Shown here: positions 29,965 to 40,989 of the stretch, piece after piece | How the letters are laid out: each line of letters starts with the position of its first letter | Numbering within the stretch: the first letter of the stretch is position 1 | Assembly (NCBI GenBank): GCA_963662155.1 | Contig: OY759266.1 | Span: 12,387,835 to 12,451,834 of the forward strand | Direction: 5' to 3' | DNA from: Lamellibrachia columna | Lineage: Eukaryota > Annelida > Polychaeta > Sabellida > Siboglinidae | Length of the DNA: 64,000 nt | Made by a program: the position numbers and the translations under genes | The notes under the pieces: generated by a model | Database searches by the model: none | What the model saw: only the letters and a program-made list of their open reading frames with translations | Told to the model about the DNA's origin: nothing

Positions 29965-30105
29965 GTAGTGGACAATGGTTAATCGTGGAGAGAATTCTAT
30001 AGCGTTGGTAATTATTTTGACAAGGATGTTTACAACAATGAATTCTGTAGGTCTGCCCAAGATGGGAGGAACATCGACCGCCGTGATGACATTCGTCAAA
30101 GCCGT
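29965..30105 (-). other. Exon-like segment resembling a Cys-loop receptor ectodomain piece
   Basis: Acceptor TTCACCCATTACAG|AC and donor CACTAC|GTAACA bound 141 bp, exactly 47 codons, with no stop. The frame includes VDVPPILGRPTEFIVVNILV and IITNAIEFSPRLTIVHY. The G.PTE..VNILV..IT spacing recalls the beta-strand segment (VNI.VRSIS) of glycine/GABA/glutamate-gated channels. This is a single short exon and the family call is tentative. Confidence 0.33.
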
Positions 30106-30169
30106 CTGTAATGGGTGAATATACACAAACGCAGAGTTTTACGGTTCGATGAACAGGCCACATCAAGTG

Positions 30170-30785
30170 CAGCTATAAATCTGATGGCAGAGTAAGAGAT
30201 ATCGTAAGCGTTCCCTCAAGCCAGATGCCATCACAACAACAGTTTCTGCGTCGAATGTCTAGGCTAGCGCTGGGCCTAAAATCTGTTTAGCCAATTTGGC
30301 TAAAGGTTCAAATTTTCTTTAGCCAAATGAGATTTTGTTTAGCCATTTTTTTTAGCAGACACTAAGATGACAAAACGTCAAAATGCAAAACATGACATAA
30401 AAAAAATGTGTTATGGCCTCGTAAAAAAAAGAAACTAGTTTCTTGTCCCCGCCCATTTCCTTTTTTGTCTCCACCTCCTGTTTTATTTACTATTGAAAAA
30501 GATTATTTAAAAAAGTTTTTCCGGTTCTGTGAAGAAATCTTTGTCGAAAAAAAATTTGCTGTACGAAGTACTGTTATACTCTTTCAGTTCACTCGTTATT
30601 CATCATACAAGGTGTAGGGATGTATGTGCATTCTACAGAGTCTAAAATAAGATTCAAATGATGATGCCTTGCATTAATTAGTCTTGGCAGACTCATTTAC
30701 AAAATTCCAGTCTCAATCAGTATAAATACCATTCAGGTGTATGCCTGTGATACATACTAATGAAACCATGGCCAAACCTGCACAT
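30170..30785. other. No gene seen
   Basis: AT-rich. Short repeats of tttagccaaat/atttggctaaa (inverted relatives) occur at 30,280-30,350, giving weak hairpin potential. Confidence 0.4.
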
Positions 30786-30789
30786 GACA

Positions 30790-31001
30790 TTTATAAATAT
30801 ATTCAACATTGCGTTTGCTTCTTGTTTCTTTCTGGTAAATTTAAGTAGTGTTCAGGTGTAACAGGTATGTGCCATATTACATTTACGTAAATGTTTCTAT
30901 AAATATATTCAACATTGCGTTTGCTTCTTGTTTCTTTCTAGTCAATTTAAGTAGTGTTCCGGTGTAACAGGTATGTGCCATATTACATTTACGTAAATGT
31001 T
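30790..31001. repeat. 106-bp tandem duplication
   Basis: The unit beginning tataaatatattcaacattg and ending atttacgtaaatgtttc occurs twice in direct order (30,792 and 30,898). There are only a few substitutions, so it is recent. Confidence 0.95.
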
Positions 31002-31269
31002 TCTATTCATCTGCCATTCCCACTAAAAAGTAATGTATTTGACAATGGAATGGCAGGCTATAATAGTAATATACATTATTGGCATGTTCCATATTGCATC
31101 GAAACGTTTAATTATAAATATATAATACAAGAAAATCGAGCACACACTGCAAATCTCCGACACTGAGAACGTCACCATGTCCATGATGATACAAGTGTCG
31201 CCCCAAATGTCCACCACCACTATTCTGGTCTCTGCGACAGTGTCCACCCGTTTCACTAAGAGTGAATCC

Positions 31270-31995
31270 GGGACGCTGCTCCTTCACCGTACATATATTG
31301 AAGGCTTCCTCATGAAAGCGTTCTTAGCTGTCGGGAGACGGTGCATCGCTTGCGTCAACACGGTCCGCCTATGGGCGATAATCGCCGAGTTCGCGTGATC
31401 GTTCGCAGTGACGAAGTCTATCTGTCTCTGGCGCTTCGGCAGTAACATCGATCTCCGATGGTCTGCACATATATCGTGTTTTGCCAAGTCTTCTTGGGCT
31501 TGGCGCAGTCCTTCCAGGTGACAAACACGTTCTTGCTTTCGCGTGCACGCAAACTTTGCAGCGAAAGACGTGGCTTTTGCTATCGTGAATAAGCCACACG
31601 AAACGTACGAACCAGTCCGCCTTTTTTCTTTCGTTTCTTTCCGCGATCTTCGCCGGCCGAAGTACATTTATGAATCATTTTAACCGATAACAAATTTAAA
31701 AACTTCGAGGAAGTGAGCTCCCACATTTTAAGGTTATATTATTATTTTTGTAGCTGCCCAGCAGGACGCAAACTTTCGCTGAGAGCAATTCCATCATTGC
31801 TGCCTGCTTTCGAGCAACATGCAGCAACAAAGCTATTTTCTGCTTTGGCGGTTTTGTATCGTGCCCAGCAGCAAGCATATACAACTCAAATTCCTGTTTG
31901 AATTTCCGCCAATTCTCAGCGATGTTTCCTGCTAACACCAGTTCGTCAGGCTGTCTGATAGACTCAGCCATGGTTAAGTTGACTGATGAAGTCAC
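31270..31995 (-). pseudogene. Gypsy-type gag fragments
   Basis: An ATG at 31,971 opens MAESIRQPDELVLAGNIAEN and WRKFKQEFELYMLAAG...KIALLLHVA. This is the N-terminus of Gag from a second gypsy lineage common in invertebrates. The frame degenerates after about 60 residues. Downstream (31,667-31,280) a FAAKF.CTR-like stretch may be the remains of the zinc-knuckle region. No RT or LTR is seen nearby, so it is a truncated copy. Confidence 0.6.
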
Positions 31996-31999
31996 CCTT

Positions 32000-33200
32000 A
32001 TTTTCCGACAGTTCTTGTAACGCTAGCGCTTAATGTCAACACAGTTCGATTTTTTACATTATTTATGGTGTGTTAGCCCTCTCTTGACTCTACGCCGGGA
32101 CGGTGTTTTTATATGCACGGTGCAATGTTCGTGACACTTATCAACTATGGTGATAACATGCCGATACACAGCTGTTTACATTGCCCTGCCATGCAGCTTG
32201 TACGCCATGACAGCTTCCTCAATGGAATGCGGGAGAAATGACAAATGTCAAAGTTCCATTTAGCTGCGCTTTTTTTGTTGCTTTCGGAGTGTTGTTTCGA
32301 CTCCGTGTTCTGACACCATGTAATGCTTCCTTGTTTTATACACCGTATACAAAACGTCCTGTAATTTTAACTATAGGAATGCATCAGTTTGAGACAGCTT
32401 TTTCAATAACATCGTGTCTTTATTACATCCGCCGCAGGGGGCCAGAACCCGGATAACAGCGTAGGAATATCAATTCTCATTGAACATCACAATAACATGT
32501 AAATCAACACAGAGACGGTAGTAAAATGGGACTAGTTATGAAGAAGGGGGAAATAAACCATCAACCAGTATCGGTGCCAGCCTCACCCGGACTACAGGGA
32601 AAAGAGGAGAGCAACAACAATAACTAGTCTAAGCACATGGGTGAGTTTTTGCTACACTAAGCCTATGGCATGGAGATTATCAACATGCCACATATGCAAC
32701 ATGCAGGCACTATGTTTTATGTGGGTGTGTGCGTGCGCACGGCTACAACAAATCAAATAGTGTCCTCGACCAGACCTGAGGCGGAAGTACTCGGTACACG
32801 AGTACATTTTTTTAAATACTCGTACTTGCCATTCCTACACATAGCACACCCCTTTTTCCAATAGCCATGACTATGATACCAAAAAACGACAACATACAGC
32901 AACTTTTCCCAGTAAGAAACACCCTGTTAAGCAAACAGTTGTTTAATTTAATTTATATTGTTGTAGCCTGTCGGGTTGCGTCGGTAGGATCGTAACGTTA
33001 GTTCCGTTACTTAGTTCCGTTACTTTACATTCCTCTCACATACACACGTTCATGAACGAATTACACATAAACCCACATTCTGGAAACAACTTAACTGGTG
33101 TTAAACCTGAATTGTGTGAAGGCACCACATGCGACATAGCCATAGCCTACTAGGCCAGGGTCGGGGCTCCAGATATCGATCCGATGCCAATACTCGCGCT
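32000..33200. other. No gene seen
   Basis: Mixed-composition DNA, short frames only. No repeat family, RNA gene or splice-supported exon is recognised. Confidence 0.4.
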
Positions 33201-33244
33201 AGGCCTATGCTATGCCTATGATAGTAATAAGAAAATGTACTAAC

Positions 33245-33436
33245 GTTTCGAATAGAATGTCTGCCAATTCACTGTCTTTCATTTTTAAGACAGTCTTCAG
33301 GCGATCCCAACGTCCCTTTTGGTTTTTCAGTGTCACTCGTGTTGCCAATCTCGCTTTATCCAACTCCTTTTTCCTCCTCGTCGTCGCGGAACGCAACGGC
33401 CGGTGCACGCACAACCTGCCTGTCACTGTCAGCCAT
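33245..33436 (-). pseudogene. First coding exon of an unidentified gene, broken by a frame change
   Basis: An ATG in good context (GGCAACATGG, 33,436) starts MADSDRQVVRAPAVAFRDDE. After a GAGGAGGAAAAAGG tract the open frame shifts by one base and continues KELDKARLATRVTLKNQKG, RWDRLKTVLKMKDSELADIL. It ends at donor GAAAC|GTTAGT. The composition (basic helix, RW.RLK...L motif) suggests a DNA- or protein-binding helical domain. An A-run indel explains the break. Product not identified. Confidence 0.45.
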
Positions 33437-33720
33437 GTTGCCGGAATGTCAACAAACTCTGAGCAAGTCGCCGGTGCGCGCGCGTCGATCCCGCGTGATG
33501 CATCTCATTAACGTTCGGCAAAGCAAGCTTCGCCTAGCTCCGCAACTGTGGTTTCGCGCCATAAACACTATTCGCAACTTTTCGTAACGAAACAGTAACA
33601 ATGCAAACATAATATGTATTTGGCTTATTAAACGCATTTTGGCGGGTAGCATCATTTACAAATGTTTATTCTAGTACCAAGAACATTATATTATTAAATC
33701 AGCAACAAATACAGTACCTT

Positions 33721-34496
33721 TAACTCCTACTGGTGTCAGACGTCTGCCATACGACGTGGCAGTGGCCACGGGGACAAACCACCCATTCATGATTTTTCCC
33801 CGGAAGCTCATGCAGGGTCCCCGCCACAGTCAGTCAGCCACGCCAGTGCAAGCGGTTGGACAGATGCCGGACTCTTTCTGAAGTGGATAGAACATTATGT
33901 TCTCTACACAAATGCATCAACGCAGAACCGTCACCTGATTGTGTTGGACGGGCATCACAGCCACAAGACTCTGGATGCTGTAAACTATGCCAGGGCTCAT
34001 GGAATCGAGTTGATCACTCTTCCTCCACACTGCCCCATAAGATACAGCCTCTCGACCGATGCTTCTTCAAATCTCTGAAGAGCACCTACAATATATCTGC
34101 AGACAACTGGATGACGTCACCCCATGGCCAAAGCATAACATTCTACGACATGGTAGGGATATTTGGCACTGCGTTCCTGCGAACGTCAACGACAGACAAG
34201 GCCATCAATGGATTCCGGGCCTGCGGACTGTGGCCCTTCCATGACACCATCTTTCAAGACAACGAGTTCGCTACTGCCGCGGTGACAGAAGAGGGGTCAC
34301 CCATACATGATACCACTGAGCAGGCCGATGCGGCTGCCGTTGCGAACGTCACACATGCTGATGTGCATGCAGTCGATGTGCCGGTTGTTGTCGACCACCA
34401 GGACTTCCCAGCCGCGCCCACTCCAGGACCATCCGGCCTTCAGAGCAGTGCTGCTGCGACTCCACGCCAGTCCCTTTCCGTTGAAGGTATGTGCAC
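33721..34496 (+). pseudogene. Pogo/Tigger-type transposase, DDE part
   Basis: Frames encode GTNHPF, FPRKLM, SATPVQAVGQMPDSF, NRHLIVLDGHHSHKTLDA (second catalytic Asp) and IELITLPPHC. After a one-base change near 34,035 they give HKIQPLDRCFFKSLKSTYN (third acidic residue) and INGFRACGLWPF. These are hallmarks of the DDE_1 domain of pogo-family transposases, which cut and paste TA-flanked DNA transposons. The N-terminal HTH is missing, and the TNHPF-to-FPRKL junction indicates an internal deletion shared with the opposed copy at 36.0 kb. The exon ends at donor TTGAAG|GTATGT. Confidence 0.85.
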
Positions 34497-34599
34497 AATG
34501 TTAACACGCACTATTTATACGGGACATACGTCAGTCAATGTGCAAACTATGGATATTCCAAAACCTTTCCATAACACGTTGGAAGCCAAACACGCGTAA

Positions 34600-34925
34600 A
34601 TTAAAATTACCCATTTGCCCTTGCTAGTCCCCATATAGCTCCCCAGCAGTCGTACTCAATTGCTGACTGACGAGAAATATCACTTTATTTATATAAGGAG
34701 ATACATGTAATGAAATGTAACAATAACAACCAAGTACCTGTGCTGAATACAGTAAATGATTATGTATAGTAGTTTAGTATGGCAGGCTAGGGTCAATTAG
34801 GGAATCGTACATTTTATTGATATAGGTCTAGCGGTTGTACAAACATATAGATACAGGTATTGACTACCTCTGAACTCGGATACATGCTCTATAGAAATAG
34901 TGTATATTGTATTGAATTATATGTT
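34600..34925. other. Presumed transposase intron
   Basis: AT-rich DNA between donor 34,497 and acceptor 34,929. No other feature is seen. Confidence 0.5.
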
Positions 34926-34929
34926 ATAG

Positions 34930-35352
34930 ATACAGCTCGGGAGATCGTCAAGAAGCTTTCTCCTTCTCCGCGGATTGCTGCACCCAGAGCTCGGACGTAG
35001 AAGGCTGAATCTGCGCCGTGCCTCACGTCGTCTCCAGACAAACGGAGTTGGGTGGAAAAGGACGACGTCCAAAAAAGGCAGAAGAAGACAACCGCCGTCC
35101 GCACTGCATCGGGAAAGAAAAGCAAGACAAAGAAACAAGCTACACCCGAAAGCAGCGACGACGAAGACGAAACATGGCCTTGCCTTGTAAGTGGCGAGCC
35201 GTTTTCAAATAGCAAATCGCGGGAAAAATGGGTCCAGTGTCAAATGTACAAGAAATGGGCCCACGAGCAGTGCACACCAGGCTACACGAGCAGGGCACAC
35301 CAGGCTACACGAGCAGTGCACACCAGGCTACACGAGCAGTGCACACCAGGCT
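34930..35352 (+). pseudogene. Pogo/Tigger-type transposase, C-terminal exon with Cys-rich finger
   Basis: Acceptor TGTTATAG|AT continues the phase of the preceding exon: AREIVKKLSPSPRIAAP, a stop, then Lys/Ser-rich linker, DEDETWPCLVSGEPF and KWVQCQMYKKWAHEQC. The last part is the PHD-like Cys-rich tail (C..C...W..C..C..W.H..C) found at the end of many invertebrate pogo transposases; the second Cys here is Ser. One early stop is present. From 35,267 the tail dissolves into a four-copy ~23-bp repeat (gagcagtgcacaccaggcta). Confidence 0.75.
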
Positions 35353-35511
35353 GAGACGACTTGCAGTATGCATGACACATTTATTTAATTGTATCAATTA
35401 TACCATACTGCTAATAGTCGTATAATACGCAAATAGATTTGCTTAATTGGTAGGTCCCAGATATATGTTATACCTGACATATGTAATGTCAACACGATTC
35501 CCTGATTTCTT

Positions 35512-35767
35512 GTGGGGCGAAACGCCTACCACTGGGCGACTTGCCCATTTCTGTGGGCGTATTGCCCCAGCAAAGGGGTAGTACGCCTACATAAGACTTT
35601 TTTAGAATGCGTTTAACTTGAAAACTGTTTGTAATCAGACTTTTAATACTGTTTATTTTAATTGAGTGTAACTGCCTCTTTCGGAGTATTAAACTGTTTT
35701 TTTTTATAAACTAGTATTTGTTGTCATTCAATTTCTTGCTTAATGTGGGCGTATTCCCCGCCCTACA
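35512..35767. mobile_element. Small inverted-repeat element, family GGGCGGGGCAATACGCCCA, copy 1
   Basis: The left end reads GTGGGGCGAAACGCCTACC and the right end, reverse complemented, TGTAGGGCGGGGAATACGCC. A second related box (ctgtgggcgtattgcccc) lies about 45 bp inside the left end. It directly abuts the truncated end of the transposase arm at 35,769. No coding capacity. Confidence 0.6.
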
Positions 35768-35768
35768 C

Positions 35769-36305
35769 CATCCAGGGTCTTGTGGCTGTGATGGCCGTCC
35801 AACACAATCAGGTGACGGTTCTGCGTTGATGCATTTGTGTAGAGAACATAAAGTTCCATCCACTTCAGAAAGAGTCCGGCATCTGTCCAACCGCTTGCAC
35901 TGGCGTGGCAGACTGACTGTGGCGGGGACCGTGCATGAGCTTCCGGGGAAAAATCATGAATGGGTGGTTTGTCCCCGTGGCCACTGCCACGTCGTCTGGC
36001 AGACGTCTGACACCAGTAGGAGTTAAGTCATACAAGGCCCTCTCCATTGTCTGGATGTGGTCATGAATGACCTACTCAATCTCCGGCGGCAGCGCCGATG
36101 AGGAACCCAACCTCACCTTTCCAGGTGTGTCAACAAGGGCATCACGGTGTCTGCGAATAGTGCGAGCCGGAACTCCCAATTCTTTGCTGACACGGATGAG
36201 CGGCATGCCGTCTCTGACTAATCTCAACGCATCTTGCAAGTTGCCATCACCGTACACTCCTCTGTTTGTTTGTTTGTTTGTTTTTTTGTAGTGCCTGACG
36301 TGCAA
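35769..36305 (-). pseudogene. Pogo/Tigger-type transposase, HTH part plus truncated DDE (opposed copy)
   Basis: On the minus strand GVYGDGNLQDALRLVRDG, MPLIRVSKELGVPARTIRRH and VRLGSSSALPPEIE form the HTH_psq DNA-binding domain of a pogo-type transposase. After a stop and a small gap come DHIQTMERALYDLTPTGV, GTNHPF and the FPRKLM...DGHH part, cut at 35,769. The transposase N-terminus is thus present only here and the C-terminus only on the opposite strand at 33.7-35.3 kb. Confidence 0.85.
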
Positions 36306-36412
36306 ATGAACATACAGAATAATTAAATGCGATATAATAAAGAAATGTAATCATGCATAACTATTGTCTACGTTATATTAAGTGGTGCACAGAGACAGGT
36401 AGTAGTGGGACT

Positions 36413-36414
<2 letters not shown>

Positions 36415-36470
<56 letters not shown>
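36415..36470. repeat. (TA)n microsatellite
   Basis: About 56 bp of perfect TA repeats. Confidence 0.98.
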
Positions 36471-36478
<8 letters not shown>

Positions 36479-36822
36479 TAGCGGGGCAAAACGCCCACCT
36501 AGGCGTATTGTCCCCTTGGTTGGTAGGCGTCTCGTCCCAATAATACTATTTTGATCAATAGGTGGCGTCCAATAAGCGTCCTTATTATCACCCACAAATC
36601 AATGTTGCTAATGTGTTTACAAGTTAATTACGAAAAACACACGAAACGTTGATTTTTATACTTACTTTCGAGCATCCACTTTAGCGCTCTTGTCAGAAGA
36701 AAGCAAGAGATGGCAGCACTTCAAAACGCATAACACGTGGTATACTGCATAAGGCGTTCGTTGGAAAAGTCCTGTGGGCGTATTGCCTCACTTGGGCGTA
36801 TTGCCCCGCCCTACCCTACATG
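36479..36822. mobile_element. Small inverted-repeat element, family GGGCGGGGCAATACGCCCA, copy 2
   Basis: The left end reads TAGCGGGGCAAAACGCCCAC and the right end, reverse complemented, TAGGGCGGGGCAATACGCCC. A second box lies inside each end (ggcgtattgtcccc; gggcgtattgcctca). TA at both borders fits a pogo/Tc1-type TA target. The 344-bp body has no coding capacity. It lies upstream of the HTH fragment, so it may be a deletion derivative mobilised by that transposase (inference). Confidence 0.65.
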
Positions 36823-36839
36823 ATATTGCGCCTCGTTTG

Positions 36840-37365
36840 AGCATGATGGTTTTGCAAGAGGTACTCTTAATATACAGTTGTTCACACAATACTTAGCGCG
36901 CTATACGAAAGATGGAAAATCAAAACTACAAAATTACGTATTGTATAATTAGTTTGGATGTATTTAAAATGTTGAATATGTACTTATATATTTATGTTTT
37001 CAGATACAGGTGCATGTTCTCATTCAGATTGCACATTATTTGAGTCATCTCAGTTCGAACGATACTATAATGAAAACGCTGGATAATAGCGCGTACCCAG
37101 GACGAATAACGTTTAGCATTTTCAAAACGTAATCGTTAATTACATGGTCATAGCCTGTCTAGTTTATATCTATCTCTATGGGCCTACACACATGTAATCA
37201 ACTCCCCAGTAGCAGACAAATCGTGGCCGATCCAACACTACAAAATGCGACGTTGTTGAGATGTTGTTGGAGGTGCAGTAAAATATCTGAATAATATAGC
37301 AATTACATTAGTATTTTAGTATAATTACGTAGAAAATTACTTCGAAATGTTTACTACAAACGATA
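36840..37365. other. No gene seen
   Basis: AT-rich DNA before the tRNA gene. Confidence 0.4.
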
Positions 37366-37370
37366 AAATC
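37364..37370 (-). terminator. Pol III T-run terminator of the tRNA-Gly gene
   Basis: The minus strand reads GATTTTA about eight bases after the tRNA 3' end. Four T residues are a minimal RNA polymerase III stop. Confidence 0.7.
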
Positions 37371-37376
37371 TAACAT

Positions 37377-37447
37377 TGCATTGGCCGGGAATCGAACCCG
37401 GGCCGCCCGCGTGGCAGGCGAGCATTCTACCACTGAACCACCAATGC
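37377..37447 (-). tRNA. tRNA-Gly (anticodon GCC)
   Basis: A 71-nt cloverleaf on the minus strand. Acceptor arm GCATTGG pairs with CCAATGC; A box TGGTTCAGTGG; anticodon loop CTGCCAC (GCC) on stem CTCGC/GCGGG; B box GGTTCGATTCC in the T arm; discriminator A. No intron, CCA not encoded, as expected in eukaryotes. All stems pair, so it is probably functional. It decodes GGC/GGU. Confidence 0.97.
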
Positions 37448-37623
37448 TCACTTTTTAACCAAGACTATCTTATCAAGTTCACTATTTTCACTACAACAAC
37501 TGGTCTTCAATGATAATGTTTTAAAATTTTATATAAAAATTATAGGCATTTTATTTTTGCAAGATGTTGACACACTAAATAATTAGCATTATTGATAACA
37601 AAAGTTGTGCGGATAAGCGTACG
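37441..37623. repeat. tRNA 5' flank, left arm of an inverted duplication (partner 39,515-39,660)
   Basis: The 180 bp upstream of the tRNA-Gly gene, including its first seven bases (ccaatgc on +), recurs inverted at 39,515-39,660. Both copies end at gcggataagcgtacg. Small indels separate the arms. Confidence 0.85.
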
Positions 37624-37829
37624 ATTTATACTGTTCGCCCAAGCGTTGTGCGGATAAACGGATAAAGCTAAGCTGCCTAAGGCTAATCCGTTATTCAAAC
37701 AACATGAAGACTTGTAAGCAGAAAATGTTATGGTTTCAGAAAATATCTACTCACTGAACAATGCAGAGTTAGCCAGCCAATTACTCTCTATGTTGCGGTG
37801 GAATGCTACATGGCCTCCACACATTCATA

Positions 37830-37996
<167 letters not shown>

Positions 37997-37999
37997 ATA

Positions 38000-39420
38000 T
38001 AAAATGTATCTTAAGATTAAAAAAATACGGCAGACGTAGGTTGAAAACTACACCGACCAATATAGTTAGGTATATTACAAACAAATTCAAAATTGTTTTA
38101 TAATCATTTAAACACTTCTGTCTGATAAAGAAAGTATGTTAAGCGGTTTATCATTCTTTTTGAATTTTTTCAATATCTTTATTATTTGCGAAGTTATTCC
38201 ACTTTTTGGCTTCCAGAAAAGGGTGTATTTTGTCTGATGGAATTGAGTCCATTTCTTGTGACCGGTCTGTTTGTTGGCTGCGCTGCCACTGAATGCAGGG
38301 GAACATGGCGTAATGTGTACTAAAGAAGATATTGAGGTGGGATAAAAAGTTAGAGGACCCTAAAATGTTGACCTAATAATGTGTGACCTTGACATGACCT
38401 TGTATTTACCTATTTATTTGACCTTAACATACAATGAGCTATTTATGTAAAAAAATTGCCTAATTAAGTAATTGTGTATGACATGTGGGATCAGCTAGGG
38501 GTTTAAGGGAGAATTTATGTACACGTTGACCTTAATACCCATTAATGACCAGGTTCATCACAAATTGACCGTTGACCAATTTACGGGTCTTAATGGCCTA
38601 TTTATTTTTTATTCAGTCTGGATTGGGATGCTATCAAGTCAATAGAGGTTGTAATTGTTGTAATCATAATATTTACCCTAGTGACCTGATTATTTTACCT
38701 CTATTGACCTTTGACCAATTTATGTTGATACATTAACTATTTCAGCCATGAGTAATTGTGCATGGCAGTGGTCTTTGTAAATTTACTGAGACATGTTAAG
38801 AAATGATGTACATAATTTACATTACTACAGTATGATGTTTTGATGACATTATTTATTGTAATGTGACATTTGCATAATAAAGGTATTAATGGCCTAACTA
38901 TGTATAATTAAGTGATACGTGAAGCTGGAAAATTCATAGAATCTGTAGTGTCTACTGTATAATTATAAAAAAACAATATGTTATTGCATAGTGAAATAAT
39001 TCTTTGGAAAAAACCCACACTGTCATTGCATAAAAATAACACAATTCATTATTAATTGAGAGCTTTGAAATGTTATGCATGCATAATGCAACAATATTTA
39101 TAGTTAACTGTGTCAGAACTGGTTCACAGTACACTGCAGGTTCGGCATATCAATTTCACTGTTTCATGAAATAATGTCCTGCACTTCAAGATGAAGTAAT
39201 GTTTATATATTGTTTACAGTAGCTGATAAAGAGACATGGAATAGGACAACACACAAAGCAATGCAGCAGTACAAGAACTAGTCAACTTCACTACGCTTTT
39301 AAATGGAACTATGCGGAAGACCACATATTACACTGAAGGCTCAGCACATCTATATTCACAGTTTAATGTTTCATAACTACATGCCAGTGTAAGTGTCAGT
39401 GTTCACAGGGCAGTGCAGGC
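38000..39420. other. AT-rich DNA with many TGACCT half-sites
   Basis: No gene. Between 38,360 and 38,720 the motif TGACCT/TTGACC occurs about ten times, including a DR1 arrangement TGACCTTTGACCA at 38,705-38,717. The DR1 form is that bound by HNF4/RXR-type nuclear receptors. Phrases such as gaccaattta recur, so this may be a decayed minisatellite. Confidence 0.5.
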
Positions 39421-39429
39421 TCAGTGCAG

Positions 39430-39440
39430 AAACACACACA

Positions 39441-39496
<56 letters not shown>

Positions 39497-39512
39497 CACG
39501 CACACACACACA
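39430..39512. repeat. (ACGC)n/(AC)n microsatellite
   Basis: About 17 ACGC units followed by (AC)n. It abuts the right arm of the tRNA-flank inverted duplication. Confidence 0.97.
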
Positions 39513-39514
39513 CA

Positions 39515-39660
39515 CGTACGCTTATCCGCACAATTTTTTTTATCAATAAAGCAAAGCTAATTATTCAGTATGTTCACATCTTAAAAAAAAACATCGAAGA
39601 ACAGTTGTAGTGAGAACAGCGAACTTGACAAGATAGGTTTAACTACAAAGTGAGCATTGG
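39515..39660. repeat. Inverted copy of the tRNA-Gly 5' flank (right arm)
   Basis: Reverse complement of 37,441-37,623 with indels, from cgtacgcttatccgc to gtgagcattgg. The similarity stops after the first seven bases of the tRNA gene. The copied segment therefore broke inside the acceptor stem and no second tRNA is present. Confidence 0.85.
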
Positions 39661-39689
39661 TTGATTTCGAAATAATTAGCTTCGAGTGT

Positions 39690-39787
39690 GGTGGTGAATT
39701 ACCGTAACGTCTACGGTTGTAACAACAAAGGAGACAGAGAAGTTGATCGTTCTTTCTTTAGGATACCCGCAGTAATTTGGAACTAGG
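39690..39787 (+). other. Possible THAP-type zinc finger start
   Basis: The frame NYRNVYGCNNKGDREVDRS then FFRIPAVIWN and stop resembles the N-terminal strand of THAP or THAP-like fingers (C..YGC.N......SFFRIP). The first Cys is not present in this frame and the exon ends at a stop. At best it is a remnant. Confidence 0.3.
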
Positions 39788-39949
39788 GCGAAGTTTGCGA
39801 ATCATTGTCGAGCCGACGCAAGAGACAGTCTTTGGCAAACCTAAATCAGGATTTTACTGGCAAAAAACTTTGGCAATGTCAGAGTGTATTCTGATAATTT
39901 CCTTACCCCCTCACCACCCGCGGCTAGAGCATGTGGCTGTGCTATGCGT

Positions 39950-39954
<5 letters not shown>

Positions 39955-39985
<31 letters not shown>

Positions 39986-40018
39986 CCTCCCTCCCTCCCT
40001 CCCTCCCTCCCTCCCTCT
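39955..40018. repeat. (GCTCAG)n then (CCCT)n microsatellite
   Basis: About five GGCTCA units followed by eight CCCT units, immediately upstream of a gypsy gag remnant. Confidence 0.95.
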
Positions 40019-40019
40019 C

Positions 40020-40900
40020 TGAAAACTGAGTGGAAGGCTCAGAAAGCACATCTGCATCGGGAATTAGAACGAACCGGCGAGGGAGCCAGCAGCCGCACCG
40101 CCACAGCACATTTACGTGCAAAGGGAGCGGCGGATGTCTAAGCTGTGCGGTCGACCCCATGCAGAAGCCAGAGGATCCGGATGTGGATGACTGGACTTCA
40201 CATATGGAGAGCCACATGAAGGCCAGTCCATTTTCCGAAAAGGGCTGAACTTCATCATGGACCACCGTAATGGGGAAGTTGGACAAGAGGTAAGATTCCA
40301 AGAGCCTAGAACAGCTGAAGAGTCTCTTCGGATTGTAAGTCGTGTTTTCGGCGATGTAGATACAGTGGGAGCGGCACAAGAGGCCTTTTATACACGGGTT
40401 CAGCAGCCAGGCGAGACGCTGTTGGATTATTCACTCGCCCTAATGAAGTTGTTTGGAAAACTGAGCAAGCGACAGACTTGCTTGGACCCACTGAGGGATG
40501 AAACCCTGAAGGGGTGGTTTGCTTCAGGGGTGCGTGGGCCGCACGGGCAAAATACGCTGGTTCGAGATGGATGAGCCAGGAATGTCCTTCTGGGAATTCT
40601 GTTACAGGAGAGTCTCCTGGTTAGGGAAGATGGCTTCCAGGGATGTAATCAACACCGCCGCTGCTACTGGTGATGGTAATGCTGACATACTGAAGCTGTT
40701 AGAGGCCAAGCAGCAGCAAATGCAGCGAATGCAAGACCTTCTAACAAAACAGCAGCAGCTGGACAGTGTTAGGAACATACGAAGCTGGGAGGCCCGGCGC
40801 CAGCCAAAACATGGTTACAATGCCGAGGGGAAACGATATGTTATACGTGTGGATCCGTGGACCATATCAGCCCCACTTATCCCCAGAAGATCGTAAAGAC
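40020..40900 (+). pseudogene. Gypsy 3 gag remnant
   Basis: Frames read PDVDDWTSHMESHMKASPF and NGEVGQEVRFQEPRTAEES, then VGAAQEAFYTRVQQPGETLL and SFWEFCYRRVSWLG, followed by a Gln-rich coil. These follow the order of a Retrotrans_gag-type capsid region. At least two frame changes are present (about 40,245 and 40,570). Confidence 0.75.
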
Positions 40901-40989
40901 GGGAAAATAAACTAAACTCCACCTCTGCACAGGTCCAGGATGGCGATCTAAAGGATCAATCAGATGTAGAGGTGTGGATAGGGAAAGCC

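Larger units (their letters stand above)
33721..36026. repeat. 257-bp inverted repeat of transposase sequence (arms 33,721-33,977 and 35,769-36,026)
   Basis: The two arms are near-identical reverse complements covering the GVRRLP...GTNHPF...DGHHSHKTL coding segment. They enclose 1.79 kb. Both arms share the same internal deletion, so one was copied from the other or both derive from the same deleted parent. Confidence 0.92.

Noticed and set aside
36368..36595. 75-codon minus frame with Tyr-Ile run
   Set aside because: Reads through a (TA)n tract and the end of a small inverted-repeat element.
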